In this document: in pieces, positions 33,938 through 44,344 of the stretch
Position numbering within the stretch: position 1 is the first letter of the stretch
How the letters are laid out: each line of letters starts with the position of its first letter
Assembly (NCBI GenBank): GCA_963513935.1
Contig: OY740769.1
Coordinates: forward strand, 31,523,120 to 31,587,119
From: Aphrophora alni
Taxonomy: Eukaryota; Arthropoda; Insecta; Hemiptera; Aphrophoridae
Direction of reading: 5' to 3'
Length of the DNA stretch: 64,000 bases
Notes under the pieces: model-generated
Databases searched by the model: none
Told to the model about the DNA's origin: nothing
The model's input: the letters and a program-made list of their open reading frames with translations, nothing else
Position numbers and translations under genes: made by a program

Positions 33938-35689
33938 ATGGATGAACATCTTACAGACAATCAGATTGTTGAGCTAATCTGGAATGGTAGTGATGAAGAA
34001 GAAGGTAATCAAAACGGTATCGTACCAGATGTTATGGAGGAAGAGATTGAAGAAAACGACGAGCAATCAGGTGACGAGGATGGAGATGAGCAAGCCATGG
34101 AACAACAGGACATCATACTGCCTGAGGATGACATTCAGCTAGGACCATGTGTGCGTGGAAAGAATGGGTACATATGGAGCTGCACAGTTCCTACAAAAAG
34201 AGGTAGGCCCTTAGCTAGAAATATTTTGATAATAAAGCCAGGTCCTAAGAATGGGGCGGAACATGTAAAATCTCCCCTTGAAATCTGGAATTTACTGTTC
34301 AATCAAGAAATGTTGGATTTAATTGTATTGCATACTAACCAGGAAATCGAAAGAAAATCTGCCCACTATTCTGTAAATAACTATAGTGTAAACAGAACAA
34401 ATGTACCAGAAATTAAAGCTTTGATTGGCCTGTATTATCTTGGAGGCGTGTTACGTGTTTCAGATCTAAATGTAGAAGATTTGTGGTCACCAACATATGG
34501 TAATTGTCTTTTTAGAGCAACCATGTCAATGAAACGTTTTTATTTCCTAACTGACTGCTTGCGTTTCGATGACAAGAGAACAAGGCAGAATAGAGATAAT
34601 GACAAGTTTACACATATAAGATCTCTTTGGAACTGTTTCATTGCCAACTGTAAAAAGTTGTACTCTCCAACAGCTCATGTGACGATTGATGAGCAACTTG
34701 TATCGTGTCGAGTAAGATGTCCATTTCTTATGTACATGCCAAAGAAACCAGGGAAATATGGCATTAAAATTGTCATGATGAACGATTCAAAGACGTACTA
34801 TATGTGTGATGCGATTCCTTACGTTGGGCAAGTTACTGATCGACTTCCTAATGAGCTAGTTCCAGAATACTATGTACGGAAAATAAGTGAAAGCATTTCA
34901 GGGTCGAAGCGCAATATAACATGCGACAACTGGTTTACCACTATTCCAATAGTTGATCGAATGCTCGAAACAAACAAGTTAACAATGGTTGGGACGCTCA
35001 GGAAAAACAAACCACAGATCCCACAATGTTTCTTTCAAGAAAGGCCCATCAACAGTACAGTTTTTGGTTTTGACAAAACGAAGACACTAGTGTCATTTAG
35101 TCCTAAAAAAAATAAAAATGTTGTTTTGGTATCGTCTATGCACCATGATGATACCATCGATGAAGAGACAGGGAAACCTGAAGTAATTATCGTGTATAAC
35201 AAAAACAAAGGTGGGACGGACACTTTTGATAAGCTTTGTGCAACGTTTTCAACTTCCAGAAAAAATCTTCGTTGGCCAATGCAAGTGTTTTATGCTATGC
35301 TTGATCAAGGTGGTGTAAATGTCTACGTTTTATTTGTTTTGGCTAATCAGCAATGGAAAGTAAATGCAAAACACAACAGGCGATTCTTTTTGAAAGACCT
35401 AAGTGCTGCACTGACTCGAGATCACATAATTACCAGAAGCCAGCAGAGTAATCTTCCAAGGAGTTTAAAGTTACAGATGAATGAAATTTTACGTTACAAA
35501 CAAGACAACGCAGAAGAAGTTGATGACGAAACCGTAGTAGAAGGACCACTAGATGACAAACAAAAACGATGCTATCTGTGTGATCGCAAAAAAGACAGGA
35601 AGACAAAAGTGAGGTGCAACACTTGCAAAAAACCAGTATGCAAAGAACATTCTGTGGACACCTGTATTGACTGTACTTTAATTAATTAA
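33938..35689 (+). CDS. piggyBac transposase, apparently intact
   Basis: The transposase (583 aa) excises the element and reinserts it at TTAA without leaving a footprint. Residues 15-66 are very acidic, as is usual for this family. The DDE-type catalytic core follows. Asp251 (HVTIDEQ), Asp330 (NITCDNW), Asp428 and Asp431 (GGTDTFDK) match the four Asp of the cabbage-looper enzyme in context and spacing. Other hallmarks are PKKPGKYGIK and SRKNLRWPMQ. The C-terminal cysteine-rich zinc domain has Cys545, Cys548, Cys560, Cys563, Cys568, His571, Cys576 and Cys579. No stop or frameshift interrupts it, and the length is normal for the family. The ATG at 33938 opens the acidic leader, but a start at Met32 cannot be excluded. 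AATAAA lies at 35855. Confidence 0.97.
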   Translation: MDEHLTDNQIVELIWNGSDEEEGNQNGIVPDVMEEEIEENDEQSGDEDGDEQAMEQQDIILPEDDIQLGPCVRGKNGYIWSCTVPTKRGRPLARNILIIKPGPKNGAEHVKSPLEIWNLLFNQEMLDLIVLHTNQEIERKSAHYSVNNYSVNRTNVPEIKALIGLYYLGGVLRVSDLNVEDLWSPTYGNCLFRATMSMKRFYFLTDCLRFDDKRTRQNRDNDKFTHIRSLWNCFIANCKKLYSPTAHVTIDEQLVSCRVRCPFLMYMPKKPGKYGIKIVMMNDSKTYYMCDAIPYVGQVTDRLPNELVPEYYVRKISESISGSKRNITCDNWFTTIPIVDRMLETNKLTMVGTLRKNKPQIPQCFFQERPINSTVFGFDKTKTLVSFSPKKNKNVVLVSSMHHDDTIDEETGKPEVIIVYNKNKGGTDTFDKLCATFSTSRKNLRWPMQVFYAMLDQGGVNVYVLFVLANQQWKVNAKHNRRFFLKDLSAALTRDHIITRSQQSNLPRSLKLQMNEILRYKQDNAEEVDDETVVEGPLDDKQKRCYLCDRKKDRKTKVRCNTCKKPVCKEHSVDTCIDCTLIN

Positions 35690-35854
35690 TTATTTTTTTA
35701 TGTATATTAGCGATTTTCTGAGTGAAATTTAAAAAAAATTCATTTTATATTGCTTATTTTAATTATTAATTAAATAATTAATTTTTAATTATTAATTTAT
35801 ATTACTTTTGTATTTAGGATATATTAGGAATAAGTAGATATGTAACTAATAGGC

Positions 35855-35860
35855 AATAAA
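35855..35860 (+). terminator. Polyadenylation signal of the piggyBac transposase
   Basis: AATAAA about 165 bp after the stop codon and before the right subterminal hairpin. Confidence 0.55.
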
Positions 35861-35896
35861 AATTTAGTTTTAACATTAAAATGGGTTTTTGTTATT

Positions 35897-35923
35897 GGGG
35901 TGTATCACACCCCACCTTACCAT
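35897..35923. repeat. piggyBac right subterminal hairpin
   Basis: GGGGTGT, ATC, ACACCCC, then ACCTTACCAT. It is the counterpart of the left hairpins, 19 bp inside the right terminal repeat. Confidence 0.88.
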
Positions 35924-35957
35924 ATTTGAAACAAAAATTCGCCTTACCATTCTAGGG

Positions 35958-35961
35958 TTAA
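35958..35961. repeat. piggyBac target site duplication, right (TTAA)
   Basis: TTAA directly after the right terminus TCTAGGG. Confidence 0.95.
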
Positions 35962-36429
35962 TAAAACTAACGTTTTTGACAGTCTTCAGTATCTTCAAAC
36001 TTAACAGTGAACCTCATATAAAGAATTACAGGACACCAAAGAGATCGCTTCTAAAATATAAATGTATAATAATAATTTTGTGTTGTATGTTGTATAAGCA
36101 ATGTGTGTTGTACGTTTTAATTTTTATTCTTGACAAACACCTGACGATGGAACGTGTCCCGAAATAACGGTGGTGTAATAAAACAATAGAAGTTCCATTT
36201 ATGAGTGTTACAAAACCTAAGTTTTCTCCATTTATCATAATAGCCTTAATAGAATTTAACGTATGTATCAGAAAGTAAAATTAACTGTGCAGAAAGATTG
36301 CACAAACTTTCTCCCATTCCTTTTCACAATTGACAATTGACCAAAAATGTCAATTCGATAGTTGTCAGTAAAAAATTGAAAAACAACCATTAACACCGTT
36401 ATACGGTTCAGAGACTTTTAGTGTTATAC
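35962..36429. other. AT-rich DNA with a ribozyme-like motif
   Basis: At 36141-36175 the sequence reads CTGACGA, a GGA/TCC stem, CCGAAAT, then GGTGGTGT, which could pair with the ACAC just before CTGACGA. The overall order is that of a hammerhead, but the residue at the cleavage position appears to be G, which would block cleavage. No coding region recognised. Confidence 0.4.
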
Positions 36430-37290
36430 AAGCACATGTTCTATATCCCTTTCATTAAGTTTTAGGCAACATTGTAGCGTTCTTGGAGATTGAAACACAT
36501 TGGTGAAAAGGGGTTGTTACATTCCCGCTCGAAGATCGGCGATGATAGTTTGTGGATAGTCTCGGAAAAATGCTTTCCTTCATCGTTTCCCCAAACAAAG
36601 GCCTCAAGCAGTGGAGAAACCAGGGGAATACGGTGGGTTTGGAAAATCTGTTCCTCGGGAAACAAGGCGGTCATCAGAAGTTTCTTCAACGTTAAAAAAA
36701 GCAAAAGTGATTGGTGGGTAGTGGCGCCATCTTGGTGGGATCGCTGGGAAGAAAAATGCAGGTTTCTAGCACGACAAAATATCGTGAAATTTAATTTCTC
36801 TCTGTAACGTTAAAACATTCCTGGTATCATCTTCAACGAAATAAGGACCCAATGTTATCCTCGCTGATATAGGACACTGAACGGTCACGCGCTCTCTATG
36901 TTGTAGCTTCACTACGGCCTTATAGGGAGGTTCAAATCCATGAAAACATTACGTCTGCTTTTTGAATAAACCATTTAAATGAAAATGACTTTCATCTGAA
37001 ACCAAACATTGGATTGGAGCTCAAGCTTGTCGTATTCCATCCATTGCTAACATTAAGCAACTCTGACTTGTTTTCCCCTACTATTTAAAGAATGACCAGT
37101 TTGAATGTTATAACAAATCCATCAAGATTTTTCTGAAAGACGTACCTCTATCCGACGGAGGCTTCTTTTGGAAATTGTTTGACTTGCTAAAGAAGTTGTT
37201 TTCATTTGTAGTCACGATGTTTGGACGGCCAGTACAAACTTTCCACTCTGTCAAAACACTGCCGGTACGACGCAACTATTCAATGACACA
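36430..37290 (-). pseudogene. Inactivated mariner/Tc1-type transposase
   Basis: Collinear minus-strand fragments of a DDE/D transposase in several frames. GRPNIVTTNEN at about 37232 is the linker after the DNA-binding domain. SDESHFHLNGLFKKQT at about 36999 carries the first catalytic Asp. ERVTVQCPISARITLGPYFV at about 36896 is the block often read as 'ERVTVWCALSARGIIGPYFF'. QDGATTH at about 36734 carries the second Asp in another frame. PPYSPGFSTACGLCLGKR at about 36640 is the third-Asp block with Gly in place of Asp. RDYPQTI follows at about 36570. At least two frameshifts and several stops are present, so it is dead. No termini were identified. Confidence 0.82.
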
Positions 37291-38154
37291 TAATATTACA
37301 GCATTACTTGGTGGCTGCTTGTGAAATTATTTTTCATGAAATGACTTGCTAAACTTGGACCGCTCGGAGGACCTTTTCGGTATACACGGAAATAATACTC
37401 TACAATAAAAACTTTTTTTGGGGTTTTTAGCGAAAACTAACATCAAACTAGAAATTAATAATAAGCAGTGTAACGTAATTAAAAAAAAAAAAATAAATAA
37501 ATTTAAAAAAAATATATATATATAAAAAAAATAACAACAACAACAATGGATTCAGCTGATCGAAAAATTCACCAAAGCTGCTAGAATTTCATTACTGTTT
37601 GTTTTGGCGCATATCGTATTTAAATAATAACTTACGTTATAAACTCGTTTTAGTTATAAATAGTATAAAATGACAAGTTTAAATGACAGCAAGTGCAGTT
37701 CATTTAGTTTGTTGTCGATTAATTCTAAACAATAATGTTATTACTGTACGGGCGATTTTACACACTTATTTTCGTTATTTATTCTTGAAATTTCTTAAAA
37801 TGTTGAATTAAATCAGTTGATCTGATTTTAAGAGATTATCTCTTTTATAACAGCTCCATTGCCGTTCACTGATAACTCACCGGCATTTAATGTTACTAGC
37901 TTTTGTTTTAGTACTTAGGGCCTAGATTTGAGCAAAAGTTGATCATAATCGACGGAGAAAATCTGAATATTGTTTTCGTCTCAAAACATCCCTATAGTAC
38001 CAGATAGCAAATTTTATTAAAATCAGCCTACTCGTTGTTAGGTTTTTAGCACTGCACTTGACGCTGGACAGAAAGACAGACATAATTCAAAATAACACTT
38101 TGGACTCAATAGTACCGAAAAACGGATAAATTAATAAAATAATTCCACATCGAG
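37291..38154. other. AT-rich non-coding DNA
   Basis: No gene recognised. The segment 37990-38090 (TAGTACCAGATAGC, ACGCTGGACAGAAAGACAGA) resembles the CAGA-rich end of repeat R4 at 40584-40700. Confidence 0.35.
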
Positions 38155-38446
38155 GTGTTACCGGGATTAGGTGTTTCAAACTAAATAAATACACTAACAG
38201 TATTACTTTTCAAAATGAAAATGGTAGTATTTTATTCAAACTTGTATGCGCTTTCAGAAAATAATAATTGTTGAGTGGAAATAAAAGTTGAGAAAATTTA
38301 ACTTTTCGTCGGTAAGTCGTGATGTTTTTGAAAAACAATAAAAAAATTCATAGATGCAGACAAATTGAGAAAAAAAGGTTCAAGTTCGTATAGTGTGTAT
38401 TTTTACCTAAAACTTTAGATTAAGTGCCAGTCACCCCGTATAAGAA
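38155..38446 (+). repeat. Dispersed repeat R3, copy 1
   Basis: Blocks AAATACACTAACAGTATTAC, AAAGTTGAGAAAATTTAAC, AAATTGAGAAAAAAAGG and AAGTGCCAGTCACCCCGTAT occur in the same order at 43190-43503, and reversed at 42415-42715. Confidence 0.8.
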
Positions 38447-38939
38447 ATGTAAAATTATATAAAATTCCAGCTAGTTACAAAATCTCAACTTTAAGAATAG
38501 CTAGAAATATATAACTACTGACTTATTATTTTAAAAATAACACATCAACAACCTGGTATTTTAAAACAGCCAATAGGCTACGTTTGTATTTGTTTCTAAA
38601 GGGTGTAAATATTTACGATTCAATAAAACATTAATTAGGACCCTCGGAACTGTTATTAAATTATATACTCAATCGATCTGTTTACCTAGTGGGCTTTGTA
38701 CGTCAAGATGGAAGTACTTTGATATTTGTATTGTACACACTATATACGCTTCACTGAGTCTCCATACTTCACACGATGTTTTCTTAATAACAGATTGTTA
38801 GTCACAGATTGATGTTTAACATTAAATGCTCTTCAAACGATAACATAAATCATTTCACGCTTTCATACATCTGTGTCTTGTCTGATTTCTTGTTAGAATA
38901 AACGGTGTACAAATATTGCGCAAACGTTTTCACTCGTTC
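38447..38939. other. AT-rich non-coding DNA
   Basis: Nothing recognised. Confidence 0.35.
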
Positions 38940-39060
38940 TGAAAACAAGTTGATGAACATCATCATGACACTCACCCAGCCCCAATATGTAGATTCGCTT
39001 TATAGATATAAAATGCAGCTGATTACCTATTTTTGAGTCACGTGATTGACTTGTGTAAAT
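38940..39060 (-). repeat. Dispersed repeat R1, fragment (minus)
   Basis: ACAAGTTGATGAACATCATC then ACACTCACCCAGCCCCAAT, a diverged form of the R1 end (GCCATCATGGTACTTACCCAG). Confidence 0.5.
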
Positions 39061-39331
39061 GTACATGGTTTCAAGTGTGTAGATTCATTTTCAATTGTTA
39101 TGTAAGAAAACGTCATTCTATTTAAGTCATTTAACAAATTAAAATCATGAAACACACATTAAGCTTCAATAAGTATAAACGAAAACTAAAACTTTGAGAT
39201 TCGTGGCCAACATATCGTACGCTACCGTGGTTGAAACTATACTCATGTATGTTCCAAGGGTTTAATCCAATCCCGTCAAAGGCGTTGACTGTTGATGACC
39301 GATATTTTGAAAAATAAAAATACCATTGAAA

Positions 39332-39460
39332 CAAGTTGATGGTTGCCATCATAGTAGTTACCATCCCCATCATACAATGTAATACAAGCAGATGTTTTAA
39401 ACGTAATGCCTTAAGTGGGTTCATTGAGCTTTGTAGAAAATGTTAAATTGTAATTGAAGT
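39332..39460 (-). repeat. Dispersed repeat R1, fragment (minus)
   Basis: GTTGCCATCATAGTAGTTAC, CATCATACAATGTAATACA and AATGTTAAATTGTAATTG match R1 landmarks in order. Confidence 0.6.
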
Positions 39461-39600
39461 TTTTTTAATTTTAGCCCGTTTTCTAAATATTGGATGCATT
39501 CCAATACACCCTTCCTTTACACCATGTATACATTGTGAACTTGTTCCGTTTGTTCCATAAACTCACCTTATGGGTAAATAGTACTTGAGGTTGAGTATTT

Positions 39601-40028
39601 ATGAGGACAGACAATGTAGTTTTAAATGAGGACAGACAATGTAGTTTTAAATGAGGACAGACAATGTAGTTTTAAATGAGGACAGGCTATGTAGTTTTTA
39701 ATGAGGACAGGCAATGTAGTTTTTAATGAGGGCAGGCAATGTAGTTTTTAATAAGGACAGGCAATGTAGTTTTTAATGAGAACAGACAATGTAGTTTTAA
39801 ATGAGGAAGGCAATGTAGTTTTTAATGAGGACAGACAATTTAGTTTTTAATGATGACAGGCAATATAGTTTTTAATGAGGACAGGCAATGTAGTTTTTAA
39901 TGAGGACAGACAATATAGTTTTTAATGAGAAATGACAATGTAGTTTTTAATGAGGACAGGCAATGTAGTTTTTAATGTGGACAGGCAATGTAGTTTTTAA
40001 TGTGGACAGGCAATGTAGTTTTTAATAA
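39601..40028 (+). repeat. 25-bp minisatellite, about 17 copies
   Basis: The unit is ATGAGGACAGGCAATGTAGT plus TTTTA, with substitutions (GACAGAC/GACAGGC, ATGTGG, TATAG). The first copies are spaced exactly 25 bp apart (39601, 39626, 39651, 39676, 39701), and one later unit is short. No coding potential. Confidence 0.95.
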
Positions 40029-40043
40029 GCACAAGAAATTATT

Positions 40044-40092
40044 ATTAAATTATTTTGAAACTTTAAGCTTTATTGCTTTATTTTATCCTATA
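40044..40092 (-). pseudogene. Penelope-like element 3' tail fragment
   Basis: TTTTGAAACTTTAAGCTTTA then TTGCTTTATTTTATCC is nearly the same as the inverted-repeat arm at 18904-18951, with a 'TA' insertion. The minus strand thus encodes the DKIKQ end of the GIY-YIG protein, broken by that change. It sits 16 bp from the minisatellite. Confidence 0.75.
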
Positions 40093-40700
40093 ACAACTTA
40101 GTTCGGTAGTTTTTAGCCAAAAATGATAACGAACCAAGGATCTCGTTTTTGAAAAAGATATTTATATTTTAAAACAGACTCTAATTGCGTCACTTGTGCC
40201 ATAAAAGCGTCCTCGGAGTAAGTTGTATTTGACTAAAATCGAGTTCTAAATGACAGAAGTCATAGATTATTTGGTTTTTACCTATAATTATCCCTGAACT
40301 GAAATATTGTTTTTATTTGAAATTTTGCAATGGCTTATGGTCACCAAATTTCACACTTCGCTAAAATTTCAAAGGAATCGGTTATGCTGATTTTGAAAAT
40401 AACTATTTATATCAGGTACGTTTTGTTTTGTGTTAAGCTACATTTAGCAAATTATGATCAACATCGTAAAAGTCACGTTTAAGATTTCGTAATTTTGTTT
40501 AAGACAGCTACCCCCAAATTTCGAGTTATCGAAAAAATGAAGAAAAAATCCCGTCTAGATATATCCAAAATATGTCATAAAATTTGATTCGATCCGGTCC
40601 ACGGGTGTGGGTTGTAGAGGACTGCACAGAGAACATTTCAGACAGACAGACAGACAGAGAGACATTCCAGACAGACAGAGATACATTCCAGACAGACATT
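40093..40700 (+). repeat. Dispersed repeat R4 with (CAGA) end
   Basis: TTAGTTCGGTAGTTTTTAG, TTGTGCCATAAAAGCG and GTATTTGACTAAAATCGAG recur at 63825-64000. The right end, at about 40584-40700, is GATCCGGTCCACGGGTGTGG followed by CAGACAGA units and ATTCCAGACAGACAG, a simple-repeat tail. No coding domain. Confidence 0.65.
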
Positions 40701-42414
40701 CCAAAAACGACTGTAATGGAATTAGTGAATCTCAAAAAACTGAATTTGTTTACCTATAATATAACTTCTTCTATACTACGTAAGTGAAAGAGGATCAATT
40801 ACTTGTATGCGTGCGAGAGAAAGAACAGGATTCACTCTCTCTGTTTCTCTTCCCCCTCCACTTTGTTCGTAAAAGGAATAAATGGTATCAAATAACACTA
40901 GATTTTTCAAGAGTAGATATGTGTTTAAGAAACAATATAAGATTGGAAGTTGTAGACAAACTCAGACATTGCGTTCCACGTTTCACGCGCATATATATAT
41001 ATATGCTGGGAACGTGGTAGAACTTCGGTATCCAAGCATGCGGTTCTAATAACGGCCTTATGTAAACGAATGACAAAATAACACTATAATTTCGATTGAT
41101 AATACTATACCATTGTCCTGGTCGAGTTAAAACAACAAATGCCAGGAAGGTGGAGGTGGTGACCTTGTATGCGCGTGTGCGTGTGTGCGCTATTGCTGCC
41201 ATTTCCAATGGACGTTATTAGAAAATTCCTCGGAACAAGTTTCACAGCAGAGAAGAAGAGAGTCGATATCATCTCGTCCAACGTAGGTATTAAACAACCG
41301 GCGTTGTTATTAATCATATTGGAACGTTCTAGAGATGACACGGGAAATGTTGGTCGAGGTACTCCCGGAGACAATGTCGATACGAGTTTGTGGTTCTGAA
41401 AATAGAGGAAGTGCTGCTGCAGGACGATATTTATCGTTAAAGTAATATTTAAAAAAGTATTTTAGTAAAAACCTGAACTTGAAACCGGTCATATCGTTCA
41501 AAATCATTTAAATAAAAGTGGGAAAACAACATTGCACATACAAAAGGAAATATTAAGCAAATGTAAAGAATTCGTCGCATCTCCATAAAAATTACAGTTT
41601 GACAGTGAAATATATCGAAAAGTGAAAATGAATAAACGTCTAATTATACAAAAATATAACTAATTGTATAACATGTATAATACTGTATAAGTTAATATAA
41701 CTGTATCCAAGGTGATGGTGTATCCAGAGTATTTAAAAATTTAACGTCAATATTTCGGGAACTGATTCTAAGGGTAAAAATCGTCATATATCTCAGAAAA
41801 ATCTTCGTTTTCTTGTTACGGCTAGCGAAATATTTTACCCTGATTTCTGTTTGAAGAGTGCAAATCATACTGTAAATTCTTAGGACCCGAATTAAGCAAG
41901 TAGTATGTTTTTTTACAGGATAAAAATAATAAAATAGGTCCCAAATCTCTATCTCTCGTAACTTCCGAGAAAACTAGTATAAAATACGCAATGGGGAGCG
42001 TTTTTTTAGGTCTGGCATAAAATAACTTTGTTAAATAAGTAATAAGTGCATTTAATATTTGAACCCAATTTGTAGTTAATTCGGTGGAAATTGATGTAAA
42101 TAAAGTCAATAGAAAACAAAAATACAACATACAGAAATTCGTCTTTTATTAAAAACTTAACGGACTAAAATGTGGCAGAAACACGTTACAATTTCAAACA
42201 AAATAAAACTCTTCTATTGCTATTAAATATAGTAATTTGTGTTTGTTTTTTATTGACTTTACAATAATATTCTCTCAACTACATTTTCTACAAGTTTGAT
42301 GTCTTTTATTAGCTATTTAAGGTATTTTATGCCAGACCTAAACAATTTGTTTGCAACTTAATTGTTTTATTTTACACAATTTTATATCGGAAATTACTGA
42401 CGATTCAATTAAAT
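40701..42414. other. Non-coding DNA with a complex, less AT-rich block
   Basis: The block 40980-41420 is less AT-rich and open on both strands (89 codons minus from 41374; 76 codons plus from 41169), with no recognisable domain. It includes an (AT)7 run and a CGTGTGCGTGTGTGCGC tract. It could be an unrecognised exon or a regulatory block. The rest is AT-rich. Confidence 0.3.
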
Positions 42415-42715
42415 ATATAGGGTGATTGGCACTTAGTATCAAATAAATTTTTGGGTAAACAACTACACATTAAAAAAAGAAGAAATGAACATACTTGAAC
42501 ATTTTTCTCTCAATTTGTTTTGTAAATATGAATTTTTTACAGTTTTCAAAAACATCGTGATTTACCGAAGAAAAGTTGAATTTTCTCAAATTTCCTGCTA
42601 CTAATTGTTACTTATTTTATTATTTTCTGAAAACACATAAAATTGTGAGTGAAATGCAACGATTTTCATTTTGAAAAGTAATAATGTTAGCGATAGTGTA
42701 TGGAAAAAAAAACTT
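42415..42715 (-). repeat. Dispersed repeat R3, copy 2 (minus arm of a fold-back pair)
   Basis: Begins TAGGGTGATTGGCACTTAGT and ends near AAAAGTAATAATGTTAGCG. It is the reverse of the 43190-43503 copy. Confidence 0.82.
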
Positions 42716-43189
42716 GCCGTTATAACAAGCTTTCAATTTGATTAAGACACTAACAATAAACTTATTCTTTTAAATTGTAAAAAAATTGGGCTAAATTTAG
42801 TGGGATGAAGTGAATAATCAGAATATTACAATTATGAATATTTTGCAATTTTCTTGATGTTCTTCAGTAAATCATTAAAGGTAATACGTCTTCTCTAATT
42901 GTAAATTGCCTAAACTATTTTCCCCATCATATGGCCGGTGGTCTGTTAAGTTTCGTCCTAAAAGACTTAATTTATAAATCGATTTTTGGATTTCAAGCTG
43001 GTTTTCTCTTATAATTTAAAACTATAAACTCTACTGTCTTATCAAATGTGAGCTTATTATAAGGGCAAGTTTTTAATACAATTTGACAATTAATTATTAT
43101 GCCTAACAACAATCCGACAATAATTAATTTTTTTAAATTTTTTATTTATTTATTTTTTTATTATTATTTTTTTCTTTTCTCCAGGAAAT
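42716..43189. other. Spacer between the inverted R3 copies
   Basis: AT-rich, with no recognisable gene. Confidence 0.5.
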
Positions 43190-43503
43190 AAATATTTGAT
43201 TCGATTCAAACTAAACAAATACACTAACATTATTACTTTTCAAAATAAAAATGGTTGTATTTTACTCAAAATGTTACGCTTCTGAAAAAATTACACCATA
43301 CAAATGGTAGCAGGAAAGTTGAGAAAATTCTACATTTGGGCGATAATACACGATATTTAAAAAAAAAACACGGTAAAAAATTCATAGTTCCAAAGCAAAT
43401 TGAGAGAAATTTTTTTTAAGAGTGAGTTTCTACTTACGTTTAGTGTATTATACTTTTACCCCACAAATTGTTTGACACTAAGTGCCAATCAACCTGTACA
43501 TAT
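43190..43503 (+). repeat. Dispersed repeat R3, copy 3 (plus arm of a fold-back pair)
   Basis: AAATACACTAACATTATTAC through CTAAGTGCCAATCAACCTGT. With 42415-42715 it forms an inverted pair of about 300-bp arms around a 474-bp spacer. The outer ends (TAGGGTGATTGGC and GCCAATCAACCTGTA) look like transposon termini. Confidence 0.82.
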
Positions 43504-44344
43504 TTTAAAATAGAGGTCTTGCTTGCTTAGCTTATGGTCTTAAAAAAGAAACTTATTCTAAACCTAAATTGTATTTGGTCAGTCTAACTGTTAAACTTTC
43601 TTCTTTAGTTTAACGGACATATAGAAATAACGGTAAAATAAAAAAATAAACAAAATTAATAGTTTCAAATTTCACAAAAAATATATTTCATTATTTTACT
43701 TACAAAATATAGTCAGAAGCTCATAATTATATCTCTGTCAATTCATAATATTGTACAGTTTCACGTTATTCTCTTGACTTTCTAAATATACTTTTAAATT
43801 ACGATTCAACATCCATGTACACTATTTAAATAAGTATTAAAATTACACTAAAGAATAACATCATAAATAAATATTATCTACGAAACGTAATACTACAGGG
43901 TGTCTAGAAAAGTTTGGAAGGTAATTTTTGACATCAAATTAAAGAACGAAGTTCAAACAAATGTGCAAATATGCTTCGTTTATTCTCTATCTGTTATTTT
44001 TTTTTTTTTTTTTTGTCATCCCGCTCTGAAGTTGTACTTTATTTTATAAAAGAAGACAAACAAATGAAGGGAAACGTTTTTGAACGTGTTTATATGAAAT
44101 GTTTTTTTGAGAATCACCTCCCAAAATTTAGCACCGGACACTATTTATATTGAAAGATTAGTCCGTCTTCAGGCAAGGTATTAATGTGTTCTATCGTGAC
44201 CCAGTGAACGAAACATATTGTCAATTGATTAATTAAGTAAACGCTTCTTACGCTGTCAACTTGTATTATAAGATTTAGAAATAATACCATCATTCATCCA
44301 AGGGATTCTCCTTTCACTTACGTATACGAAGTAATAAGTTTGTA
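43504..44344. other. AT-rich non-coding DNA
   Basis: A transposon-like start ACAGGGTGTCTAGAAAAG is at about 43896. No gene recognised. Confidence 0.35.

Larger units (their letters stand above)
33524..35957 (+). mobile_element. Complete piggyBac transposon (2434 bp)
   Basis: A cut-and-paste DNA transposon bounded by TTAA duplications. The terminal inverted repeats are CCCTAGAATGGTAAGG (33524-33539) and its exact complement at 35942-35957. Inside lie additional copies of the ATGGTAAGG motif: inverted at 33741-33748 on the left, and in end orientation at 35915-35923 on the right, each next to a GC-rich hairpin. One uninterrupted 583-codon transposase fills the interior. Termini, duplications and frame are all intact, so it may be recent and possibly mobile. 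Confidence 0.97.

Noticed and set aside
35035..35223. 62-codon minus-strand reading frame inside piggyBac
   Set aside because: Shadow of the transposase gene.
36490..36807. 105-codon plus-strand reading frame
   Set aside because: It is antisense to the mariner transposase remnant, whose motifs explain the open stretch.
40888..41399. Overlapping reading frames on both strands at 41 kb
   Set aside because: Open frames on both strands without a domain or clear splice sites. Kept only as an unassigned complex block.
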